Assembly: GCA_035048485.1 (NCBI GenBank)
Contig: CM068587.1
Span: 44,949,496 to 45,013,495 of the forward strand
From: Pteria penguin
Lineage: Eukaryota; Mollusca; Bivalvia; Pterioida; Pteriidae
Length of the DNA: 64,000 nucleotides
Direction of reading: 5' to 3'
Shown here one piece after another: positions 46,184 through 56,700 of the stretch (its first letter is position 1; each line of letters opens with the position of its first letter). The notes beneath the pieces are model-generated. The model made no database searches, was not told the origin of the DNA, and was given only the letters and a program-made list of their open reading frames with translations. A program made the position numbers and the translations under genes.

Positions 46184-46262
46184 TGCTGTTTTGTTGACTA
46201 TAAAAAGGCATTTGACTATGCTGATAGAGCATATTATATTGTCTATAATGTTTACAGCATTT
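46184..46262 (+). pseudogene. Tiny LINE reverse-transcriptase fragment
   Basis: One frame reads CCFVDYKKAFDYADRAYY, the classic first Asp motif of LINE reverse transcriptases (FxDYxKAFDxxxR). Only about 25 codons are recognisable, and no neighbouring RT motif was found. It is an isolated relic. Confidence 0.65.
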
Positions 46263-46589
46263 TATGGCCATCCCGGCCTTCATCATTTATTTATTAATTT
46301 ATTTTAATTTTAGACGATAGATATCAATGCAATTAGTATATATGTAGCTGTAGTTATGAATAATGACGGATGTAGGAATAAGAAACTATGTTTCCAGTGT
46401 AGTAATCTGCTTGGACACATACAAATGAATTTATTTTATAGAGCGATTAGTTTCCATTTCATTCATGCCACTAAAGGTAAGTAGATGCTGGGATTTATGT
46501 GCTTTAAATCAACGATATGTAATCATATACCCAAATTCAGACTTGATCATGTGATCATTAAATGAAATGTATTGGGGTTAATCATACAC
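46263..46589. other. Unassigned sequence
   Basis: Nothing recognisable was seen. Confidence 0.4.
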
Positions 46590-46945
46590 ACCTTAATATC
46601 ATTGATTTGATTGGATATCATTGATTGAATACGTTCACGTGATTATCTGGCATGCGCACTTGAACAGAAAGAGCTTGACGAGTTCAAGTTTCACAAAGGG
46701 ATGTCTAATTTTCCAAAAGTTGCACAACATTCTATCCTAAGTTTTTAAAGTTTCATTTTTCTTTTGTAACGTTAAAGTTACGATTACAAATGATATGGAA
46801 AGAATTATAGTGGTATGTTGTAGTTTGGTGAATCGTCCCGATTGTGGTTGCTTCGATCACACCTACAGGTTTTAATGGAAGCTACTTCTCCCTTTCAGTG
46901 CAGTAAAATATCTAAAACTCGAAGCTTATAACATGAAAACAAGCT
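46590..46945 (+). repeat. Dispersed duplicate 2 with promoter-like 5' side
   Basis: Partner of 30598-30992. Shared landmarks in the same order are tgattggatatcatt, gttcacgtgatta, ggcatgcgcac, gacgagttcaag, caaatgatatg and caggttttaatggaagctac. Identity is moderate and the frame of copy one is not kept, so purifying selection on a protein is not supported. Confidence 0.6.
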
Positions 46946-47227
46946 AACTGTGTCCTATAAAGTTTAAGATATACGAATAAGAAACAGTAATGTATTTATT
47001 CTGGTATCTATGCATCTTCTTTCAGAGAATGTCTCGTTCCGCTGTTTTTGTAGTACAATGATATCTTAAATTCAATCGAATATAGATCATATCCAATGAT
47101 ATATATTTTACATGAATGGTGCCTGAAAATATTAGACTTCAGTAATTGAGGTTGTAACAGCAACAATTAGGCGTAGAATCTGTATTACTGTAACATGATA
47201 AGCAAGAGCAACGCCTAGCGTGGCATA

Positions 47228-47651
47228 ATACGCCCGTCGCTTAGCTTGAAGCTTAAGGGGATTAAGTGAATGAATGGCCTGAAAATTTCAAAGTTCAAGG
47301 GCCGAAATTCTGGCAGAAACAAAGCAATCATACCCAAATGCGAACCAGTATTGATCCTTGTTGATATAAAGTTATATACAAAGTTTAAATTCAATACCTT
47401 TTAAAGACTGCAAAAAAAGTCCGGAAAACTGTAAAATCCTTGGAAATTTCTAAGTTCAAGGGCCGTAACTCTGGCAAAACCAAAGCAATCGTACCCAAAT
47501 GCGAACTGGTACTGACCCTCGTTGATATAAAGTTATATGCCAAGTTTCAATCCAATATATTGAAAGACTGCAGAAAAAAGTCCAGAAAACATGACCCGGA
47601 CGGTACGGACAATGCCATAACATATTACGTCCCGTCTTATGACGGGCGTAT
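47228..47651. mobile_element. 424-bp element with 11-bp atacgcccgtc ends
   Basis: Perfect inverted ends, atacgcccgtc (47228-47238) and gacgggcgtat (47641-47651), enclose two ~160-bp direct repeats starting near 47283 and 47444 (aatttc.aagttcaagggcc, ctggca.aa.c.aagcaatc). It is non-coding. The + strand open frame 47440-47664 is simply the second repeat. Confidence 0.7.
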
Positions 47652-47804
47652 AAAAATACAGTAATCCCCTTCCCCGTTTCCTTTTCCCTCTTTACCTTTC
47701 TGTAGGCGCTCATCTTGAAATTATTAAAAGTATCACTAAAATAACAGGTTTGATGTATATATTGTACAAGGCAACATAAAATCAAAACCTCAAAGTTAGA
47801 CTTT

Positions 47805-48290
47805 TAATAATTCTGGAAAACCGAATTTCAATTGGTTTTCAGTCAATAAAAGGGTCATTATTCGGAAAAACATTGAGGAAATCCCACGAAACACAAACTT
47901 AATCTGTTTCTCCGTTATATAGAACATTGTACCAACTGTCTATCAAATACTTCGAAGTTAAATATAAAACAATATAAAACAGAATTTTCATTAATTATCA
48001 GTCAACAAAGTTAAAAAAGAATAACCCCCAACCCCCAAAAAGAACGACCCCCCAAAAAAACCAAACAAACAAAAAACCCCAAAACAAAAACAAAACACCC
48101 CCTAAAAAACCCCACAACTCCCCGAATCTTGCGAAAGGCGAATTTGATCTGTAACTCTGTTATATAGCATATTGTACCATTGTTTAACCCAGATTACTTC
48201 CAGAAAACAAGTGACAGACGGACAGACCTAGACAAAACATATATGCGCTTTGTTTCACCGGTAGGACAGTAAAAAAGACCACAAACCCTC
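47805..48290. repeat. Tandem monomers of the ttctggaaaaccgaatttca family
   Basis: Two or three ~170-bp monomers sharing tcagtcaa..aa.g, cgaaa..c.aa.tt.atctgt and gttatatag.a.attgtacca. An A/C-rich low-complexity tract lies between them (48020-48115). Related to 45880-46150. Confidence 0.6.
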
Positions 48291-48934
48291 GGTATGATCT
48301 GTATCATAATATAATAGAGGCATCATACATTACTTTAGAAATTCAGTAAAAATTGGTAAAAATCAAGTTTTCTTTTTTACTTTTCCCTGGTTCTGAGTCA
48401 TAATTATTAAAGAATTGTGGTTTTTTACATCTTTTTCACAAGAAAGTGCAAGGTATTTAGAGAAACCATCCCGGGATCCCGGGTTCAAGAGAGCTTTGTC
48501 CCTGTGAAAAGGGATCTATTTAAGTACATACCTTCCCAAACTCCCGATGCAAAAGTGCAGTTAGCAATAGTTTCATCATTAGAAATAGTTGGATGCAGCA
48601 TAATAACTCCAGAGGCATAGACTACTTTAGTCTAGGTATTTGATAACGCTACGACGAGGTGGTATCCTGCAATTAAGGTATACGTGAAGTAATATATCTT
48701 CATTTCACTAGTAAATAGTATTTCAATTGGTAATTTAGGATAAATATGTATATTTTGTATATCTATCTTTGTGGGGTTTTTTTTACCGTAGATAATTGGT
48801 CATTTTGGTCATTGTTATATGAACGTTTTGGACACCTTTGGAATGACTTAGTTACTGAGTTACGAATTCATTCCTACCAAGTTTCAAGACAATATATCCA
48901 TCTAAAGTGGGTACAGTTAGACATACGGTCGAAA
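48291..48934. other. Unassigned sequence
   Basis: Contains the palindrome cccgggatcccggg at about 48469-48482. No gene was recognised. Confidence 0.4.
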
Positions 48935-49925
48935 TCCTTGTACGGGTCATAACTCCTTACTGCAATGTTGGATCTGGATAACATTTCACGCAATTGTTGT
49001 GCATGACCCAAGGGTGTGTCATGATCTAGATCCAAGGTCATATCCTCAAGGTCAAGGTCACAGTGCACCTATAGCCAAAATCCTTGTCCGGGCCATAACT
49101 TCTTACGGGCAAGAAGAATTTAGATAACATATTACATAATTGTTGTCCATGACCTAAGTGTGTGTCATGCCTTTGACTGAAGATCGTATCTCCAAGTTCA
49201 AAGTGTTTACATGATCAGAATCATTGTCCGGACCATAACTCCTTAATGCTGTGTTGGATCTGAATAACATTTCACACAATTGTTATTCATGACCAAGGGT
49301 GTGCCATGACCTCCACCGAAGGTCATATCTTCAAGGTCAAGGTCCCCATGCACACATCGCCGAAATCCTTCTACATGCCATAACTTCTTACTGCCAGGTT
49401 GGATCTGGATAATATTTCACACAATTGTTGTCTATGATCCAAGGATGTGTCATGACCTTGACTCAAGATCATTTTCCCAAAGTCAAGGTCACAGTGCACG
49501 CATTTTAAAAATCTTTGTACGAGTCATAGCTCCTTACTGCGATGTAGGATCTGGATAATATTTCACACCATCGTTTTCCATGATCCAAATGTGTGTATCA
49601 CATTGTACGGAGCATGTTGTCGGTCTGTGTTCCTGAAACATGTCCGGGCCATAACTTCTTCCTTTTAATTTGGAGGGAAATAATATTTTACACAATTGTT
49701 GTCCATGACCTAAGGGTGTGTCATGACCTTGAACCAAGGTGATATCTACAAGGTCAATGTCACAGTGCACGCAAACCAGATTGTTTTCATTGATTATACC
49801 TCAAAATGTACTGGTGGAACATCCATTACACTTATACCAGTGATGTATCTTGAGATGAATTATTGCCTGTTTCAACTTTGTTGCCACGGGGGAATTTTAT
49901 CCCGTGGTGATAGCTCTAGTTAGGG
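48935..49925. repeat. Array of ~145-bp 'ggtcaaggtcacagtgcac' monomers
   Basis: Six monomers begin near 48939, 49085, 49220, 49370, 49515 and 49638. Each carries a version of gtccgggccataactyctta, ggatctggataa.atttcac, acaattgttgtc.atgacc and aaggtcaaggtcacagtg. The array closes with gccacgggggaattttatcc and cgtggtgatagctctagt. By recollection this monomer type is widespread in bivalves and gastropods. It is non-coding; open frames on either strand follow the monomer. Confidence 0.8.
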
Positions 49926-50443
49926 GCAATAAGTGTCCCGCTGGTAAAAAGCTTTCTGCGTTGCGTTAGCCGGTTCCGGAGATCCTCCACCGGGAAACCA
50001 CTGTCCAAAGACTTGTTAAAAGAAGATTAGTGAGTCGCTCCACAAGTTTGCTGCAGGAAATCTATAAGATTTCCAACCATAATTTGTTGATTGAAGCCGT
50101 AGTATATATGTAGATATAAATTATTCTTGTTCCTAACATTGTAAGCTAAGTTTGTGTACGCGACATTGTCGTTTAGAAAACGTGAAGCTATGCCATTTCT
50201 AAAATTTCTAATGCCATGTTGATTGCTAAAGTGACAGGGCGTTCATCTTCTTCCATTAAGAAGTGTACTCATAGGCTTGGTGATCTACTTCGCGTGACAG
50301 TTAAGATAATATCCTTACACGGTAAGATTTTCATTTTAAAGTTAATACCCTTGCTTCTCATTCTGTGCCGGAATAGGCTGATGGCAAGCTGTCCATTGCT
50401 GTTCGGAAGTTTTCGAAGGAACTGACTGATGTCATAGCTGATG
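49926..50443. other. Unassigned sequence
   Basis: Nothing recognisable was seen; the short + strand frame 50216-50425 has no motif. Confidence 0.4.
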
Positions 50444-50970
50444 TGGTACTTAATTTTGCAGTTTCCAATCATTTTCAGTAGATAAATGCGTATGAGAAAA
50501 GTTTACTGAAAAACGGTTTGTTCAAATCCCTGATAGTATGTGGGAAGAAGGAGAACCAGTATACATCTCTTCTTGTTGATGGAACACGGAAGGTATGCTG
50601 ACCCCTTGTCCTGATGTCTGATTGGACACTAGAGTGTGCTGGATTTTGAGTCGTAACAGAAGGCAAATCTTTACTCTACAATGATCTACAATGGTGCCTA
50701 TCCCAATGAGTAGATCATGTTGGTGATTTTGAGAGGTGTGTCAGACATAGGGCATTTTTGCAAAGTGCAGAGGGGATCCAAAACACGAATAAATTTTGGC
50801 TCACTGTAACCCGTTTTGCAATAAATTATTCCAAAATGGGTTTGGAATGACTTATTGCAAAGTGAAATGTTGGTAACAATCCGTTTTGCAATAAAAACCG
50901 TTTTTCAGTAAACTTTTCTCAAACGCATTTATCTACTGAAAATGATTGGAAACTGTAAAATCAAGTACCA
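50444..50970. mobile_element. Non-autonomous element with 76-bp inverted repeats
   Basis: Arms 50444-50519 and 50895-50970 match at 73 of 76 positions (tggtactt.attttrcagtt ... gtttactgaaaaacggttt). The 375-bp interior carries two copies of ccgttttgcaataaa near its right arm and no coding domain. It behaves like a DNA-transposon MITE with long terminal repeats. Target duplications were not resolved. Confidence 0.75.
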
Positions 50971-50981
50971 ATATGAGGTTT

Positions 50982-51032
50982 AGCCGCAAATAGTGGCATT
51001 ATGTGAATGATACAGGGCCACTACTTGCGGCT
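50982..51032. repeat. 16-bp hairpin beside the inverted-repeat element
   Basis: agccgcaaatagtggc (50982-50997) and its inverted copy at 51017-51032, one mismatch, with a 19-nt loop. atatgaggttta precedes the left stem and also follows the right stem. Confidence 0.7.
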
Positions 51033-52382
51033 ATATGAGGTTTAGACGCGATTAAGTGGCATGTATACGGAAATTTGTGACGGCGGCAAATGGTTTGGAG
51101 TGTGGCTTACTCTTCTCATGGTAAGGATTGGATGGTTTGAAATTTGGGATGTCCATTGGAGACGTGAGTTGTTGCCGTTGCTTGTTCTGATTTGTTTAGA
51201 TACTCAAAATACACATTCAGCGTAATATACGAGTAGGACAATTGTTTTGATATTTCAGGTTTTGAGAAGGAAAAGTAAAAAAAAAAAAAAAAAAGATGAA
51301 AAATTTAACCAAAAAAAAGCCCAAATATATATATATATGCCCACTTATTATTCACAAATACTGTGAGCGAAGTAGGGGAGCATGGGGTAAATTCGGCCTG
51401 GGAGAAGTTCGGCCACTTTTTCATCATCTGCTTAAATCGATTAAAACTTGTAAATAGTACTTATTTCTGAATTCGCAATTAATCGGAATCAAAAGTTACA
51501 AAATTCCTACTCCGTATCTATTTGATATGACGTATGCACGCGCGTGCGATTGATGACGCAAAACATCAAAAGTAAGAGTTGTCGCGCTTTTGTTTTAATC
51601 GTTTGGAAAGCGCGATTTTCGAAACACTTTATTTCAACAAACAACTCTTCAGACATAATATTACGGTAAGTTGGGAAGATACATGCCTCTATGTGTAACA
51701 ATAAATAATCTATAGAACACATTTGAAACAACAAATATACACATTTATTCAAAAGATACTGGAAAATAATTAAAATTATCGTATAATCCCAACCAGGTCA
51801 AAAGATGTGAGAAGGGGTAAATTCGGCCACCTTTAAATTAATACCAGAAGACAACCAACTGAAATAGATACGTTATTAATACACATTATAATTAATTATA
51901 AAAACTAAATTTGGTGATTTAAATCATTTCTTGTTAAAATGTTCATTTATAAATGAAAACCAAGCTAAATGCAAACGGACTTATTAGAACACCCCCCCCC
52001 CCCTTCTCTACTCCTTTTGTGACAGTTTAAATTGTTTCTTACTTTTTTTTTTAATTTTCTTGTACTGCATATTTATATTATTAGTTGTGTTGTGTGTACG
52101 TGTGGAATATTTAAACCTTTGCAATGGACCCACCCTGCGAAGCAGAGAGGAATTTGACATGGAGCCTCGGTTTTAAACACCCCCCCCCCCCCCCATCCCC
52201 CACGGAGACATCTTCTTTCCTTATTTTCATTTCAACTTTGTTTTCTTGTTGATATACCAACAATCTACATATATATTGATCTGCCTATCTTTCTGTCCGT
52301 CTGTCTGTCTGAAAACAGCTATAATTTTTCTTTGGAGTGTATTAAATACTGAATACATATACCAGTATATATTTTAACAGAA

Positions 52383-52763
52383 ATGCCAATGCTAATAATC
52401 CATGGAAATTGGGCGGTCGGGATGCATCATTGGGGAGCAAGGGAACTGACTATAGGTGCCGGCTATAAACTTGTATTGGAAGAAAACAACCCAAAAGATA
52501 TCAATGCAATAGCGATACAAGACGAAGGCCACACCAAGGCATACTTGAAGCGAGAAAATGCCATGATAGTTGCAAGAATAATGAGGATGAACATTTCCTC
52601 TACTTGGTTGGTGAAACCAAAGAGGGCAAGCGAAGTAAAATCAAGAAAAATAGGCCCACAACAGTTGTGTACCATTGGATGTAAAGTGTCCGACGAACAT
52701 AAGCTTCGGACAGCAACCGATTACCTCTCTATAATCGGTTTAATTTATGAAGTTAAACATTAG
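52383..52763 (+). CDS. HIRAN-domain protein carried by the pogo element
   Basis: A complete 126-codon frame. Residues ~8-65 read GNWAVGMHHWG, LTIGAGYKLVLEENNPKDINAIAIQ, then KAYLKRENAMIVARIM. This is the pattern of a HIRAN domain: a conserved ...G..Y.L..E.NNP.D.NAIAI core and a later YL.R..A..(I/L)A. HIRAN domains bind 3' single-stranded DNA ends, best known in HLTF (family knowledge); here the domain stands alone. It lies between the left TIR and the transposase on the same strand, with no transposase motif of its own. It could be a second transposon gene, a captured host fragment, or an exon that splices to the transposase. Confidence 0.65.
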   Translation: MPMLIIHGNWAVGMHHWGARELTIGAGYKLVLEENNPKDINAIAIQDEGHTKAYLKRENAMIVARIMRMNISSTWLVKPKRASEVKSRKIGPQQLCTIGCKVSDEHKLRTATDYLSIIGLIYEVKH

Positions 52764-53019
52764 GCCTAACTGAAGTGCAAGTAGAGAAACACCAAATACT
52801 CAATTGAAAGTGCTTATGACATTAATCAATTAACTTGTTAAATGACAACATACATGTACAAATAAATGTAAAACAAACCAAAAAAGAAAAAAAAAACTAA
52901 AAATTATATTATTAAGATAAATTGTTGTCTATGTAGAGATTCGAACACGGAACTTTTATTTCTCTATAGCCTAGTCAGTAACAAGCGGCTAATCGCTATA
53001 TTATACAAACTTCTGTGAA

Positions 53020-53440
53020 GCCTGCGTAGCTCAGTCGGTTAAGGTGTTGGCTTGTTATCGAAAGGTCCCGAGTTCGATCCCATTCGACGGCACAGTTGTC
53101 CTGTCTTTCTCATGAAGCCGGCATGGCGTAGTAGTAGCGCGCTCGTCTCTAGATCTGGAGTTCCGGGGTTCGAGTCCCGCTCTGTTCATGCCAGTGTCCT
53201 GTCTTTCGGATGAGACAATAAAAACCGAGGCCCCGTGTCGTGGTAGACATGGCATGTTACAGATCCCTCACTGCTTCGGGTGGATCCGTTGCAAAGGTAT
53301 GACCGGCATCAGGCAGATGCCGTCACCAATACGTGCAATAATCGTGGTGTGACGTTAAACAGTAATCAATTAATCAATCTTTCGGATGAGACAGTCTAAA
53401 CCGAGACCCCGTGTCACGGAAGGCATGGCACGTAAAAAAT
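53020..53440 (+). mobile_element. tRNA-derived SINE split by another SINE
   Basis: The head is at 53020-53109 (gcctgcgtagctcagtcggt, B-box gagttcgatccc). Its body resumes at 53384 (ggatgagacagtctaaaccg). It is interrupted by the SINE at 53110-53377. It is truncated or fused to a third copy after 53440. Confidence 0.85.
53110..53377 (+). mobile_element. tRNA-derived SINE inserted in a SINE
   Basis: A full-length copy: tRNA-like head gccggcatggcgtagtagta, B-box gggttcgagtcccgc, body tcggatgagacaataaaaac, tail gacgttaaacagtaatcaat with caat repeats. The target duplication tctttc lies at 53104-53109 and 53378-53383, inside the host SINE. Confidence 0.88.
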
Positions 53441-53640
53441 TCGAAGGTCCCTAGTTTGAGCCCAGCCGGAGGCACGCGGGTGTCCTGCCTTTCGGATGAG
53501 ACAGTTGAAACCGATGCCCTTGTCACGGTAAGCGTGGCGCGAAAAAGATCCATTATTGCTTCTGGTGGGTCCGTTGCAAAGGTTGAAATTTGTATACATT
53601 ACATCAGAAAGATGCCGTCACCATATACCTTGTTTCAATC
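53441..53640 (+). mobile_element. Third, partial SINE copy
   Basis: It starts within the head (cgaaggtccctagtttgagc), then body ctttcggatgagacagttga, accgatgcccttgtcacggt, and ...gatgccgtcaccata. The tail is missing. It belongs to the same family as the two preceding copies and directly abuts them. A (ct)n tract follows at 53683-53703. Confidence 0.8.
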
Positions 53641-53753
53641 TAATCTACTGACCCTCCTTTAAAATATGAACAATGGAAAGGTCTCTCTCTCTCTCTCTCT
53701 CTCCTTCAAGGTGTCCATATTACTCAAAATATCTTTCATATGGAATTGTAGAT

Positions 53754-56700
53754 ATGCCTAGAAAGTATCATCCTTGCAAGAGAGGCAAAATACGCCAGTA
53801 CAGCGACGAACAACTACGAGAGGCTATGGAAATAGTATACAGTGGGGCCATGTCAGCTAGACAAGCATCTCAACATTTTGGAATACCTCGGGCAACGTTA
53901 GGAGATTACCTGCTGGGAAAATCGCTGATAGGTTCTACCAAACAAGGCAGACCACAAGCTATACCTGTTTCAATTGAGGACAAAATTGTAAAATCAGCAA
54001 CAAAGGCATCTCAGCTAGGGATCGGGCTCTCTGTTAAGCAATTACTCCACAGAACAGGTACACTTTGCCGCCGGTTAAATTTAAGGACACCTTTTACTAA
54101 TAATACTCCTGGGCTAGACTGGTGGCGCGGACTGAAGACGCGTTATCCTAAACTCACAATTCGGGAACCCGAAAAACTAGGAATTCAACGTGCTCGGATG
54201 CTTAATCGCCAGAAAGTAGAGCAATACTTCGAAGATTTGAAGCGTGTAACCGAGGAACTCAAGATTGGCGATTCACCAAACAATATTTGGAATTGCGATG
54301 AAATAGGGAAAACCTTTGAAACATTCGCCTGTTCGAGTTATATCAGTCAGGGGCACCAGGAATGTAGTAAGTAGGACTTGTAGTCCTTCAACCCACGTGA
54401 CTATAATGGCGTGCGGTAGCGCTGGGGGGAAACGTATGCCTCCACTTCTTATTGCAAAAGGCAAGACAAATGCTTCCCTGCACGGATTCAACGTGGAACA
54501 AGCACCTGAAGGTACCATGTGGGCCGTGCAAGAAAATGGATGGATGACTGATGACATTGGGGAGCGGTGGTTTGAAGAGGTTTTTCTGAAAAATTGTGGT
54601 CCAGCAAGACCTCAGTTGTTAATTCTTGACGGCCATTCATCACACGAGTCCTTGTCGATTATTGAGCTCGCAATTGCGGAAAACATTGTACTTCTGTCGC
54701 TACCTCCACATACGACACATTACCTGCAACCGTTAGATCGTGCAGTATTTGGTCCTCTCAACCACTTTTACAATGAAGCTTGCACTACCTACCTGTCAGA
54801 GAACCCACTTAATGTGATAAGCAAAGCAACATTCACGGGTTTGTTTAAGTATGCATGGGAAAAAGGAATGACGGGATCAAATATTATCAGCGGATTTATA
54901 GCTTGTGGCATCTACCCATTAAATAAGAATGCCATTCCTGAAGAGGCCTTTCTTCCTAGTGAAATTAACACCCTTGCACAACATGAAATGTCATTACCTA
55001 CGCCCAGTAATCTATCCACTCCTGCAACTTCTTTAATTCCAACGTCTTCTAACTCCGTGGCCACAATGACATCATCTGATCATACGAACATTCCATTCCC
55101 CATAACGATGTCTTCCTCTGATAGTCTGTCTCATAATCAATCTTTTCCTACTAGCGATCAAATACATCACATATCCTCTAAACAAATCACAAGAGCCCCT
55201 GTAAGATTTAAGCCTCCATTTCTGCAAAGTGCTGTATCTTTCTTCAATGCGGAATCCCACATGACAACATCGCCTGCAATGTCCACTATGCCTCCGACCA
55301 GCAGTCAACCCACTTCAACTGACGTACAACCTTAGCCTCTCATACACTTTCGGTCAGTCCAATTGAAGTTAACTTTTCATCAAACAAGGAATTGACTTCA
55401 GATTTACTATTAGATTTAGTTATGAGAGGGGAAATCCAGATAGCGACTGCAGATGAGCAAGGTTGTGCTAGTCTGCCATCGTTAGAGGAACATTCACTTG
55501 TTGACCTTCCGTCTGTCGATGAAACAATAAATAACATTTTTATGCCAAATGTTGGAAAGAGGAATGATTCTCAGAAGTCCAAGGCTAACATAGTAAAATC
55601 TCATAGGCTTTTAACTTCGTTAGATATATTAAATGAGACAAGAGGCCCAAGTGGGCCTATATCGCTCACCTGAGTACCTAGATGATCAGTCATGCATGAA
55701 GGAAGAATTCATTTATTTTTGCATTAATGTGACTAAGTCAACACAGATGTTGAAAATATGTCAAATTTTATTTCAGGCTAGAATAAAAAACAACACTTTT
55801 TTGCACATCCATTCACGTGATTTTGATATTAAGCATTTCCTTTGTCTCTGCAAGAAGTCATTTAGGGCAACAAGTTAGTCATTTTCTTTAGGTGGGGCCT
55901 TTTGTTGACTGATTTCAAGTCTGGGTCATGAACAACAATTGTTTCAAATATTGTCCAGATCTAACTTAAAATTGCCTAATTTCATATGTTGAGTGTTGAG
56001 AAACATCTAAAAACTTATTTAGATGTGTAAAGAAATGAAAAAAAAAATTTCTCCATATTTCAAATACCAAGTGGTATATGTACCATTGTGAGAACTGCTT
56101 TTTAGACATGGTGGCATTATCTGTTAACCAATTTGGATAAAAATTTACCAAATTGATAGAGGACCTTTAGTACTTCATGTATTCCTTGTTTCATTAAAAT
56201 CTTTCATGTGGTATAACAGCAGAAGTGAAAAAATGTGATTGAATTGTTCCTATACACCCTCATTTGGAAGTCTTAAAAAATTCATAGAAAATCCAAAAAT
56301 TGAGATATTGACAAAATTCTTTCAAAGTAACAATCCTTACCATAATTATGATCACAATAGTCCATAAGAAATCATCATTATCAATTAACTAGGAAATATG
56401 ACACTTTTTTTTCTGAATCATCAAGTCCAAAGAAATGTCGAAAAAAAATTCTAAAATTTGATTTTGGAAGGGAACCAAAATGACAATACGTCTTCACTCA
56501 TCCCTCTAGATCATTTCAATGCATTCTGTTTGTCTCTGTATACAGCCCATATGAAAAAGAATATTGTTAAAGGAGGGAACTCTTTTGTGACCTACTTTTG
56601 ACTATGGTGGTGCCACCTGTAAAGAGGTCTGGACGATAAAACAACAGAATTTGAAGAGGATCATAAGTGACTTATTTCTATCAAGATTTATTAAAATCCT

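Noticed and set aside
47440..47664. 74-codon + strand ORF
   Set aside because: It coincides with the second internal direct repeat of a non-coding element; the first repeat is not open.
54310..54320. Small intron joining the two pogo transposase frames
   Set aside because: The frames overlap and the change needs only one or a few bases, so a frameshift explains it better than splicing.
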